Below are positions 8,711-17,079 of a DNA stretch of 40,246 nt, piece by piece. The number at the start of each line of letters is the position of its first letter. Position 1 is the stretch's first letter. The notes under the pieces were generated by a model. That model saw nothing but the letters and a program-made list of their open reading frames with translations, was not told the origin of the DNA and made no database searches. Source of the DNA: Lachnospiraceae bacterium (GTDB lineage Bacteria; Bacillota; Clostridia; Lachnospirales; Lachnospiraceae); NCBI GenBank assembly GCA_011959105.1, contig BLLU01000038.1, forward strand, positions 1 to 40,246, in the 5' to 3' direction. The translations under genes and the position numbers were made by a program.

Positions 8711-11089
8711 ATGATAAGGGAAAAAGAAGGGATATTCCTGCTGGAAACCAGGCACAGTTCGTACCTGTTTGAGGTCATGGAGACAGGACATCTGGAGCAT
8801 CTGTACTATGGTAGAAGGATCCACCCGGGGGACGGGGCGGCGCTGCGGGAAAAACATGCCTTCGCGCCGGGCAATGGGATCTATTATGACGACAAACACA
8901 GGCATTTCAGCCTGGAGGATGTCTGCCTGGAGATGTCCTCTTATGGAAAGGGGGATATCCGGGAGCCCTTTATAGAAATAGTACATGAGGACGGCAGCTT
9001 TACTTCGGATTTTCTCTACGATTCCTTTTCCATTACGGATACAAAACCGGCGTTTGCCAACCTGCCCGGCTCCTACAGCGAGGATGGAAAGGTGGAGCAT
9101 CTGCTGGTGACGCTGAAAGACCGGGGATATGGCCTGACCCTGGAACTGCATTATTATGTATATCCGGAATGCGATGTGATCACCAGAAGCGCCAGGCTTG
9201 TGAACCAGGGGGAACACCCGGTGACACTGAAGCGGCTTATGAGCCTGCAGCTGGATTTTGCCGCCCGGGATCTGGTGTTCACCACCTTTACCGGCGAGTG
9301 GGCCAGGGAGATGAAGCGAACGGACATTCCCATGGGAGCGGGCAGGCATGTAAATGCCTCCTATGCCGGGGTGTCTTCCAGCAGGGCCAATCCCTTTGTG
9401 ATGCTCTCCGGGGAACACACCACGGAGGACGCAGGGGACTGCTATGGATTCAATCTGGTCTACAGCGGCAATCACTACGAGGCGGTGGAGGTCAGCGGTT
9501 TCGGAAAAACCCGTTTTGTGGCGGGGATTAATCCCCAGTCCTTTTCCTGGGAACTGAGCCCAGAAGAAGCCTTTGAGACGCCGGAGGCGGTGATGACCTT
9601 TTCCCATCAGGGATTCAATGACATGAGCGGACATATGCACCGTTTTGTCAGGGAACATATCGTGCGGGGAACCTGGAAGAAAAAGCTGCGGCCTGTACTG
9701 CTGAACAGTTGGGAGGCTGCTTACTTTGACATCAATGAGAGGAAGCTGCTGCGCCTGGCCCGGGCGGGAAAAGAGGCGGGGGTGGAACTCTTCGTCATGG
9801 ATGACGGCTGGTTTGGGGAGCGCAGGGATGATACCCGTTCCCTGGGAGACTGGTATGTGAACGAAAAGAAACTTCCCGGCGGGCTCCGGGGGATCTGTGA
9901 GAAGGTGAGAGCCTTGGGGCTGGAGTTCGGCATCTGGGTGGAGCCGGAGATGGTGAATGTGGAGAGCGGGTTGTATCGGGCACATCCGCAGTGGACCCTG
10001 GACATCCCCGGCAGGCCCCATTCCGAGGGACGCAATCAGCGCATTCTGGATCTGGGCAATCCGGAGGTGCAGGCATACATCATCGAGGAGATGAGCAAGG
10101 TGTTCTCCTCGGCGGAAATCAGCTATGTAAAATGGGATATGAACCGCATATTTTCGGATGTCTATGCCAAGGATCTGGAACCCCGGGAGCAGGGAAAGGT
10201 GTTTCATCGCTATGTGTGCGGCCTGTACCGCTGCATGAAGGAATTGACGGAGCGCTTTCCGGCAATTCTGTTTGAGGGATGCAGTTCGGGGGGTAATCGA
10301 TTTGACTTGGGGATACTGGCGTATTTTCCCCAGATCTGGGCCAGCGACAATACCGATGCCCTGTGCCGGGCGGAGATTCAGAACGGGTACAGCTACGGCT
10401 ATCCCATGTCCACGGTCAGCGCGCATGTGTCCGCCTGCCCCAACCACCAGACCCTGCGGGTCACACCTTTGGAGACTCGCTTCCATGTGGCGGCCTTCGG
10501 CGTCTGCGGCTATGAGTGCAATTTCTGCGATATGGGAAAAGAGGAATTGGCGGCGGTAAAAGCGCAGATCGCTCTCTATAAACAATGGCGGGAAGTTCTG
10601 CAGTACGGCGATTTTTACCGGGGCAGGAGTTTCGGGACCAGCGGGCACAGCGCCATCAGCCCGGGCAGTTCCAATACCATGGAGTGGACCTGTGTGTCCC
10701 CGGATCGGAAGAAGGCGGTGGGGATGCTGCTTCAGAAGCTGGTGGTGCCCAACGATTCTTACGCCTGTTACCGGGCCAGGGGACTGGAGGAGGAGAGTTG
10801 CTACCATTTCTACAACCGCAGCCTGCAATACAATCTGAAAGCCTTCGGCGGACTGGTGAATATGATTGCGCCCATTCACATCCGACAGGGCTCCCTGGTG
10901 GAAGAGATCGCCTCCAGGCTGGTGAAACTGGAGGGGGAGACGGAGGACTGCCTGGTATATGGGGATGAACTGATGTACCATGGCGTAAAGCTGAAACAGG
11001 CCTTCGGATCCGTGGGATACAGCAGTGAAGTGCGAATCTACCAGGATTTCGGTTCCAGAATGTATTTTATGGAGTGTGCGGAACGCTAA
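8711..11089 (+). CDS. Alpha-galactosidase, GH36
   Basis: A 792-residue cytoplasmic enzyme (no signal peptide) that removes terminal alpha-1,6-galactose from melibiose, raffinose and related sugars. It carries the GH36 N-terminal beta-sandwich, then the catalytic barrel with FVMDDGWFGERRDD, FGIWVEPEMVN, KWDMNR (predicted nucleophile Asp476) and EGCSSGGNRFD followed by SDNTDA (predicted acid/base Asp546). The motif spacing and total length fit the bacterial AgaA/RafA group. The start at 8711 has GGGAGGAG about seven bases upstream; an in-frame ATG at 8669 has no comparable site. A GPH sugar symporter follows after a structured 116-base gap, which supports uptake and intracellular hydrolysis of alpha-galactosides. 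Confidence 0.95.
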   Translation: MIREKEGIFLLETRHSSYLFEVMETGHLEHLYYGRRIHPGDGAALREKHAFAPGNGIYYDDKHRHFSLEDVCLEMSSYGKGDIREPFIEIVHEDGSFTSDFLYDSFSITDTKPAFANLPGSYSEDGKVEHLLVTLKDRGYGLTLELHYYVYPECDVITRSARLVNQGEHPVTLKRLMSLQLDFAARDLVFTTFTGEWAREMKRTDIPMGAGRHVNASYAGVSSSRANPFVMLSGEHTTEDAGDCYGFNLVYSGNHYEAVEVSGFGKTRFVAGINPQSFSWELSPEEAFETPEAVMTFSHQGFNDMSGHMHRFVREHIVRGTWKKKLRPVLLNSWEAAYFDINERKLLRLARAGKEAGVELFVMDDGWFGERRDDTRSLGDWYVNEKKLPGGLRGICEKVRALGLEFGIWVEPEMVNVESGLYRAHPQWTLDIPGRPHSEGRNQRILDLGNPEVQAYIIEEMSKVFSSAEISYVKWDMNRIFSDVYAKDLEPREQGKVFHRYVCGLYRCMKELTERFPAILFEGCSSGGNRFDLGILAYFPQIWASDNTDALCRAEIQNGYSYGYPMSTVSAHVSACPNHQTLRVTPLETRFHVAAFGVCGYECNFCDMGKEELAAVKAQIALYKQWREVLQYGDFYRGRSFGTSGHSAISPGSSNTMEWTCVSPDRKKAVGMLLQKLVVPNDSYACYRARGLEEESCYHFYNRSLQYNLKAFGGLVNMIAPIHIRQGSLVEEIASRLVKLEGETEDCLVYGDELMYHGVKLKQAFGSVGYSSEVRIYQDFGSRMYFMECAER

Positions 11090-11093
11090 ACCA

Positions 11094-11182
11094 GCATATT
11101 CCCGTAGAGCGCACTGCTGCAGGAAAGGACGCTTCGCGGCCCTTCCTGCAGCACCCGGGTTGTGCGCACGAAGGGGGTATGC
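11094..11182 (+). repeat. Large nested hairpin between alpha-galactosidase and symporter genes (family B element)
   Basis: Three nested stems are visible. Outer: GCATATTCCC (11094-11103) with GGGGGTATGC (11173-11182), including two G-T wobbles. Middle: GCGCAC (11109-11114) with GTGCGC (11162-11167). Inner: TGCTGCAGGAA (11115-11125) with TTCCTGCAGCA (11143-11153), perfect, enclosing GCTTCGCG. The trailing TATGCGGAACTC also occurs at 40201-40212, next to a second GCATATCCCC palindrome. There is no T run, so it is not a standard terminator. It could reduce or tune expression of the downstream symporter gene, or be a mobile repeat. Confidence 0.6.
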
Positions 11183-11205
11183 GGAACTCTATTAGGAGAA
11201 TGGAC

Positions 11206-12696
11206 ATGGATAACGAAAAGCAGACCAAGAAAAACCTGATGTATTTTCCTCTGGGAACAGTGGGGCGGGACGCGGTGTACTGTCTGATCAACAGCTACCT
11301 GCTGACCTTTGTATTATTCACGCATTCCCTGGACGGGGCCCAGCTTGCGGCGGTGACGGGGATCATGATCGCGGCCCGGGTGTTTGACGCCCTCAATGAT
11401 CCCATTATGGGCAATATCATTGAGCGCACCCGGTCCAAATTCGGCAAATTCAAGCCCTGGCTGTTGGCGGGGGGCCTGTCCACCTCGGTGGTGATCTATC
11501 TGCTGTTTAATGTCAGGCTGCAGGGATGGAGTTTTGTGTGGTTTTTTGCCCTGTTGTATTTTGGCTTCAGCATTACCTATACCATGAGCGATATCTCTTA
11601 CTGGGGCATGATCCCGGCCCTGGGCTCCGATGCCAATGCCCGGAACCAGTTTACCTCCAGAGCCACGCTCTTTGCCGGCATCGGCAGCACGCTGGCGGCC
11701 ATTCTGATTCCTCTTTTTACGGCGGGTTCAGGGGCCATCGGCGGCAGCACGGCGGTGGCCTACGGATGGATTGCTCTGGCGATTGCCATATTGGGGCCGC
11801 TGTTTATCCTTTTTCCTCTGCTTGGAGTGCGGGAGCATCGGGAGAGCAGCCTGCCGGCAGAGCGGGAAAAGTTTTCCCTTTTACAGGTATTCCGCACCAT
11901 CGTCCGCAATGACCAGCTGGTGTGGGTCTCGGTGATCTTTCTGATCCAGCAGGTGGGAAACGGTCTGGTGATCGGAGGAATCGGTTCCACTTACATTTAT
12001 TTTACCTTTGGCTACAACGGCGGGCTGTATTCCCTGTTTACCACGGTGGGCATGGCGGCCACGGCCTTTCTGATGATTTTTTATCCGGCCATCTCCCGGC
12101 GTATCCACAGGAAAAAACTGATGGGTGTCATGGCGGTGATTTCCGTCGCAGGCTATGGAATGATGCTGGGTTCACTGGCGGTTCCGGGAACCGGCATGGG
12201 CAGGTTCTGGCTGCTGGTGCTGGGGTATATGCTGTCCAATTTCGGCCAGTACTGCTATTATCTGATCATGATGATTTCCATTATGAACACGGTGGAGTAC
12301 AATGAATACAAATTCGGCACCAGAGACGAGGGAATTATCACGTCCCTGCGTCCCTTTATCACCAAGATGAGTTCCGCGCTGATCGTGGCCATTACCTCCG
12401 CCGCATATCTGCTCTTTGGCGTCACCGGCTATACCAATCGGATTTCCGATCTGGAGCAGCAATGCGCCCAGGGGCTGCTCTCCGAGGAAGAGAAACTGGC
12501 CCGGATATCCCAGGTGATTTTCGGGGCGGAAGGCGCTCAGGCCGGCGTTTCAGCGGGACAGAGCGCGGGGCTGATGATTGCCATGACGGTACTTCCCTGC
12601 GCGCTGATGCTGCTTTCTTACTTCTTATATAAAAAGAAGTATCGGCTGGACGAGGAGTTGTATGACAAGATCTGCGGGGAACTGAATCGGAACTGA
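11206..12696 (+). CDS. GPH-family (MelB-like) sugar:cation symporter
   Basis: A 496-residue inner-membrane transporter of the glycoside-pentoside-hexuronide group in the major facilitator superfamily. The start at 11206 (MDNEKQTKKNLMYFPLGTVG) has AGGAG (11194-11198) seven bases upstream; the ATG at 11200 would be too close. About twelve hydrophobic segments can be seen. GPH-type landmarks are the early RDAVYCLINSYLLTF segment, DALNDPIMGNIIERT followed by FGKFKPW (the conserved NDP...R...G+-RPW region between helices 2 and 3) and a late EYKFGTRDEGIITSLRPF. Neighbouring GH36 suggests alpha-galactosides such as melibiose or raffinose as substrate; cation and sugar are not readable from sequence. 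Confidence 0.9.
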   Translation: MDNEKQTKKNLMYFPLGTVGRDAVYCLINSYLLTFVLFTHSLDGAQLAAVTGIMIAARVFDALNDPIMGNIIERTRSKFGKFKPWLLAGGLSTSVVIYLLFNVRLQGWSFVWFFALLYFGFSITYTMSDISYWGMIPALGSDANARNQFTSRATLFAGIGSTLAAILIPLFTAGSGAIGGSTAVAYGWIALAIAILGPLFILFPLLGVREHRESSLPAEREKFSLLQVFRTIVRNDQLVWVSVIFLIQQVGNGLVIGGIGSTYIYFTFGYNGGLYSLFTTVGMAATAFLMIFYPAISRRIHRKKLMGVMAVISVAGYGMMLGSLAVPGTGMGRFWLLVLGYMLSNFGQYCYYLIMMISIMNTVEYNEYKFGTRDEGIITSLRPFITKMSSALIVAITSAAYLLFGVTGYTNRISDLEQQCAQGLLSEEEKLARISQVIFGAEGAQAGVSAGQSAGLMIAMTVLPCALMLLSYFLYKKKYRLDEELYDKICGELNRN

Positions 12697-12706
12697 GGAG
12701 GCTGGG

Positions 12707-13270
12707 ATGATGAGTGAACTTTTGGAATTTGCTGACAGAGAGGAATTCAGGAACTGGCTTTCTGAGCACTGCCTGTCAAGCGACGGCGTATGGCTGCTGC
12801 TTGGCAAAGCCGGCGGGCCGAAAACCATTAAGGCGGGAGAGGCGCTGGAAGAAGCCCTCTGCTTTGGCTGGATAGACGGCCAGATGCAAAGCATGGACGA
12901 TAAAACTTACAAAAAGTATTTTTCCATGCGCAGGGAAAAGAGCAAGTGGTCCGAGAAAAATAAGGCATTGGCCCAAAGTCTTGAAGAGCGGGGGCTGATG
13001 ACGGATTTCGGCAGAAAGAAAATGGAGGAAGCCAGGAAGAACGGTCAATGGGACGCTCCGAAATCCACGGCGGTAACGGAGGAACAGATTGCCAGGCTTT
13101 CCGAACTGCTACAAGGATATGAGCCTGCCTGCACCAATTTCCGGGCCATGTCCCCGTCGGTAAAGAAAACCTACGCCCGGGCGTATTTTGACGCTAAGAC
13201 AGACGCCGGGCGGGAAAAACGGATGGCCTGGATGGTGGACCGGCTCAATAAGAACCTGAAACCCATGTAA
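12707..13270 (+). CDS. YdeI/OmdA-like protein
   Basis: A soluble 187-residue protein of the YdeI / OmpD-associated family. The family pattern is seen in DGVWLLLGKAGGPKTI, EALEEALCFGWIDGQ, YFSMRREKSKWSEKN and the C-terminal OmdA-like helical segment ending in KRMAWMVDRLNKN. The biochemical role of this family is not well established; some members are linked to bacteriocin or peptide tolerance. ATG codons at 12707 and 12710 both fit GAGGAGG at 12695-12701. It begins 10 bases after the symporter gene and is probably co-transcribed, but nothing in it points to sugar metabolism. Confidence 0.8.
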   Translation: MMSELLEFADREEFRNWLSEHCLSSDGVWLLLGKAGGPKTIKAGEALEEALCFGWIDGQMQSMDDKTYKKYFSMRREKSKWSEKNKALAQSLEERGLMTDFGRKKMEEARKNGQWDAPKSTAVTEEQIARLSELLQGYEPACTNFRAMSPSVKKTYARAYFDAKTDAGREKRMAWMVDRLNKNLKPM

Positions 13271-13322
13271 GAGCGGGGAAGACGATCCAAAATGAAGGCA
13301 GCGGACAGAATTGAGGAAAAAT

Positions 13323-15203
13323 ATGGGAAAAGCAGCACGGAAGCTGGATTATGACAGCACGTTGGGAGAATTGTACCGCAGTCCGGTGGGGCATGACGCC
13401 CTGGCCCGGGTATTGCTGCAGCTGGGGCTGCCGGAACGCGCGCTTACCAACCGGGCCGTGTCCGGCCTGAAGTTGCGCACCGTGGCGAAACTGGCGGGGA
13501 AGAAGCTGGGGGCAGGATTTTTTGACGCGCTGCTGGAACTGGTGAACGGCGAAAAGGACCAGCCCTGCTCCGCAAAGGGCAGAGTTACGCCCAAGTGGTG
13601 GAAAGAGGCGGTCTTTTACCAGATCTATCCCCGCAGTTTCTGCGACAGCAATGGGGACGGGATCGGGGATCTGCAGGGCATAATCGGCAAGCTGGACTAC
13701 CTGCGGGAACTGGGAGTGGACGCCCTGTGGCTGTCTCCCATCTACGATTCTCCCAATGATGACAACGGTTATGACATCCGGGATTATGACAAAATCATGG
13801 AAGAATTCGGAACCATGGAGGATTTCATGCAGCTGCTTGACCAGGTACATCGCCGGGGGATGCGGCTGATTATGGATCTGGTAGTAAACCACACCTCCGA
13901 TGAACACATCTGGTACAGACAGGCCCTGCAGTCCGGCTCCCCCTACCGGGAATACTATTTTTTCCGGGAGGACGACGGCAGCCGCAGGCCGCCCAACAAC
14001 TGGACTTCTTTCTTTTCCGGCCCGGCCTGGAAGTATGAGGAGGAGACGGACAGTTGGGCGCTGCATTTGTTTTCTCAAAAGCAGATGGACCTAAACTGGG
14101 ACAATCCCAAAGTGCGGGAAGAGATTATCGCCATGGTGAACCGCTGGCTGGAGCGGGGAGTGGACGGCTTCCGCATGGATGTGATCAATTATATTTCCAA
14201 GAGGGAAGGGCTGCCCCAGGGAGATGAGACCATCGGCGGCCTGATGGGATATTACGGCATCGAGCACTATTATTACGGTCCCAGGCTTCATCAGTACCTG
14301 CGGGAAATCCGGGAGAGGGCCTTTGCGCCCCACGGGGCTTTTTCCGTGGGAGAGACGCCGGGTCTGGGAATGAAAATGTGCCAGCTTGTGACGGGGGAAG
14401 AGCGCGGGGAACTGGATATGGTGTTCTCCTTTGACCACCTGGAGACGCCGGGGCATGTGCGGTTCCAGGACTATGCTTATGATCTGAATTATTTCCGGGA
14501 TTATATGATAGACTGGATGGAGCATTACGGCAGCAACTGCTGGATGTCCCTCTTTTATAACAACCATGACAATCCCCGGATGATCAGCAAGATCACCAAA
14601 GACGCCTCCTGGCATACGGCACTCTCCAAACTTCTGGCGGTGATGCAGCTTACGCTGAAGGGGACGCCCTTTATTTATCAGGGGGATGAGATGGGGCTGG
14701 CCAATTACGCTTTTACCTCTATGGAACAGATTACGGATGTGGAGGCAAAGGGGTATTATGCCGAACATATAGGGAAGGAGCCCCGGGAGAAAGTATTTGC
14801 GACAGTTCTGGCGGGAACCCGGGAGCATGGGAGAGTACTGCTGCCCTGGAATAAGAAAATGCCCCCTTGGCATGAGGGGCTGCGCCAGGAGCCTAAAGAG
14901 GAAGTGCTGTTGGCTTACAGAACGCTGCTGCGTCTGCGGCATGGGGAAAAAGCCTTGGTCTACGGAGGATTCAGGGTCCTGTGCCGGAGGAAGAACCGTT
15001 TCGTGTATGCCCGGGGACTGGGAAAGCGGGTCTATGTGGTGGACTGCAATCTGGGCAGCAGGCCCTGCCGGCCGTTCAGGCTCAGAGGAAAATGGCAGCT
15101 GGTATACGACACGGCGGAAACCGTAAAAGACATGGCGGCGGACAGCGGGGAAATGCTCTGGGGATATGAGGCCCGGATCTGGCGCAGGGCGGACGAAGAG
15201 TGA
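13323..15203 (+). CDS. GH13 alpha-glucosidase (oligo-1,6-glucosidase type) with N-terminal extension
   Basis: A 626-residue cytoplasmic enzyme expected to hydrolyse alpha-glucosidic bonds in small oligosaccharides such as isomaltose or sucrose. The GH13 barrel begins near residue 93 (KEAVFYQIYPRSF) and shows GIGDLQGI, DLVVNHTSDEH, GFRMDVIN (nucleophile Asp286), VGETPG (acid/base Glu344) and NNHDNPR (Asp416). A C-terminal beta domain follows. Residues 1-90 precede the normal enzyme start and form a helical-looking extension (LGELYRSPVGHDALARVLLQ, LTNRAVSGLKLRTVAKLAG). The ATG at 13323 has GAGGA seven bases upstream; a TTG at 13311 is in frame but poorer. Exact substrate (glucosidase, trehalose-6-phosphate hydrolase or sucrase) cannot be told. 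Confidence 0.92.
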   Translation: MGKAARKLDYDSTLGELYRSPVGHDALARVLLQLGLPERALTNRAVSGLKLRTVAKLAGKKLGAGFFDALLELVNGEKDQPCSAKGRVTPKWWKEAVFYQIYPRSFCDSNGDGIGDLQGIIGKLDYLRELGVDALWLSPIYDSPNDDNGYDIRDYDKIMEEFGTMEDFMQLLDQVHRRGMRLIMDLVVNHTSDEHIWYRQALQSGSPYREYYFFREDDGSRRPPNNWTSFFSGPAWKYEEETDSWALHLFSQKQMDLNWDNPKVREEIIAMVNRWLERGVDGFRMDVINYISKREGLPQGDETIGGLMGYYGIEHYYYGPRLHQYLREIRERAFAPHGAFSVGETPGLGMKMCQLVTGEERGELDMVFSFDHLETPGHVRFQDYAYDLNYFRDYMIDWMEHYGSNCWMSLFYNNHDNPRMISKITKDASWHTALSKLLAVMQLTLKGTPFIYQGDEMGLANYAFTSMEQITDVEAKGYYAEHIGKEPREKVFATVLAGTREHGRVLLPWNKKMPPWHEGLRQEPKEEVLLAYRTLLRLRHGEKALVYGGFRVLCRRKNRFVYARGLGKRVYVVDCNLGSRPCRPFRLRGKWQLVYDTAETVKDMAADSGEMLWGYEARIWRRADEE

Positions 15204-15272
15204 ACGGCGCGGGTAATTTTTGAAATATGCGGAACATAAGTTAAAAGAGCACAAAAACAGGAGAAGGAACCA

Positions 15273-17027
15273 ATGAGATTGATGCTGTGTTATATCAGAA
15301 AGCATTTGGGCATGTTTCTGGTGGCGGTGGTGTTTCTGGCCATAGAGACCTTTGCGGATCTGCTGCAGCCCACCTTCATGTCCTATATTGTGGACCGGGG
15401 CGTCAAAGGGGCAGATGTGGGATTGATCTGGCGGTATGGCCTGATCATGCTGGGAATCACCGCCATGGGGGCGGTGGGAGCGGTGGTGCGCAATACCTAT
15501 GCCAGCCGGACTTCCCAACTCATCGGCAAGGAGATACGGCTGGCCATCTACGAGAAAGTACAGGCTCTTTCTTATGAGAATATCGACCGGCTGCAGCCTG
15601 CTTCCATCATCACCAGGATCACCAATGATGTGACCCAGATGCAGAACTTTATCAACGGCATTATGCGGATCATGTTAAAAGCCCCGGTGACCTGCGTGGG
15701 GGCAGTGGCGCTGATTATTTTTCAGATGCCCCGGCTCCTGCCTTTGATGCTGGTAATTCTGGTCTGCGCCGGCCTGCTGATCTACGGCAATATGAAACTG
15801 GGCTATCCACGGTTTGACAGGATGCAGAGAAAACTGGACGGGCTGAACCATACCAGCCGGGAATTCCTGAGTGCCATCCGGGTGGTGAAGGCCTTCCGGG
15901 CCGAGGAGCAGGAACAGGAGAAATTTCAGGAGGCGTCCCTGCAATTGGCGGAGGCGGGCATCTCTTCCATGCGGGTGATGGCCGTATTCGGCCCCTTGAT
16001 TAATCTCACGGTGAACGGAGGGATCGTGGTGATGCTGTGGCTCTCCGGGCGGGAGATGGCAGGAGAGATCGGGCAGCTTATGGCCTGTGTCAACTATATG
16101 ACCCAGGTGCTGTTCGCGCTGGGCATGGTGTCCAATATCCTGAATTCCGCCGTCCGGGCCGTGGCTTCCTCCGCCAGAGTGCAGGAAATCCTGGACGAGA
16201 CGCCCGCCCAGGCGGAAGTGTCCGCCCGGAAAGAACTGTCCTCCCGGGCTGAGGCGCCGTTCTCCGATGACGGAAAAAGGCGGGAGCCCGGCGGCTCTGT
16301 CAGCATCGCCTTCCGGCAGGTTTCCTTTGCCTATGCGGGCACGTCCCGTCCGGCGGTGCAGGAGGCGGATTTTACCGTCCGGGAAGGGGAGACCGTGGGA
16401 ATCATCGGCCCCACCGGGTCGGGCAAAACCACATTGGTGAACCTGGTTCCCAGATTCTATGACGCCACCCGGGGACAGGTGCTGGTGGAGGGACGGGACG
16501 TGACTCTGACCCCCACGGAGCAGCTGCGCGGTTACATAGCCGTAGTGCCTCAGAAGGCGCTGCTTTTCTCCGGTACCATCCTGGAGAACCTGCGCTGGGG
16601 AGATAAGGAGGCCACGCCGGAGGAAGTCCGCCGGGCGGCAGAGGCGGCCTGTGCGGAGGAATTTGTGTCCAAACTGCCGGAGGGCTATGACACTCTGCTG
16701 GGGCAGGGTGGTGTAAACCTCTCCGGCGGCCAGAAACAACGCCTTTCCATCGCCAGAGCCCTGCTGAAAAAGCCCCGGGTACTGATCCTGGACGATTGTA
16801 CCAGCGCCCTGGACGCCACCACGGAGGCCAGGGTACTGGCGGGAATCCGGCGGGAGTCCGCAGGTATGACGGTGCTTCTGGTGAGTCAGCGCATCGCCAC
16901 GGTGATGAAAGCCGATCACATCCTCTGTATGGAGGACGGGCGGGTCTGCGGTTTCGGATCCCATCAGGACTTGATGACAGACTGTGAACCCTACAGGGCC
17001 ATCTACAATTCCCAGATCGGAGAATAA
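15273..17027 (+). CDS. ABC exporter half-transporter with degenerate Walker B (subunit 1)
   Basis: A 584-residue membrane protein with an ABC exporter transmembrane domain (about 1-310, six hydrophobic segments) and a nucleotide-binding domain (about 345-584). The ATPase motifs are GPTGSGKTT (Lys385), LSGGQKQR and VLILDDCTSALD. In the last, Asp508 replaces the usual catalytic Glu, as in the degenerate-site subunits of heterodimeric exporters such as TM287/288 and BmrC/BmrD. Its signature LSGGQ is intact and would complete the partner's ATP site. The ATG at 15273 follows AGGAGAAGG. The partner gene starts 52 bases downstream, so the two surely form one transporter. Likely cargo is a drug, lipid or peptide; the substrate is not readable. 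Confidence 0.93.
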   Translation: MRLMLCYIRKHLGMFLVAVVFLAIETFADLLQPTFMSYIVDRGVKGADVGLIWRYGLIMLGITAMGAVGAVVRNTYASRTSQLIGKEIRLAIYEKVQALSYENIDRLQPASIITRITNDVTQMQNFINGIMRIMLKAPVTCVGAVALIIFQMPRLLPLMLVILVCAGLLIYGNMKLGYPRFDRMQRKLDGLNHTSREFLSAIRVVKAFRAEEQEQEKFQEASLQLAEAGISSMRVMAVFGPLINLTVNGGIVVMLWLSGREMAGEIGQLMACVNYMTQVLFALGMVSNILNSAVRAVASSARVQEILDETPAQAEVSARKELSSRAEAPFSDDGKRREPGGSVSIAFRQVSFAYAGTSRPAVQEADFTVREGETVGIIGPTGSGKTTLVNLVPRFYDATRGQVLVEGRDVTLTPTEQLRGYIAVVPQKALLFSGTILENLRWGDKEATPEEVRRAAEAACAEEFVSKLPEGYDTLLGQGGVNLSGGQKQRLSIARALLKKPRVLILDDCTSALDATTEARVLAGIRRESAGMTVLLVSQRIATVMKADHILCMEDGRVCGFGSHQDLMTDCEPYRAIYNSQIGE

Positions 17028-17079
17028 GGACAAAATCCGAAGAATAAGGATAGAATTTGTTGCGGCAGGAGGAACTGAT

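Noticed and set aside
8573..10981. Open frame of 802 codons antisense to the GH36 gene
   Set aside because: Same pattern: no domain, no binding site for ribosomes, and the sense strand encodes a clear alpha-galactosidase.
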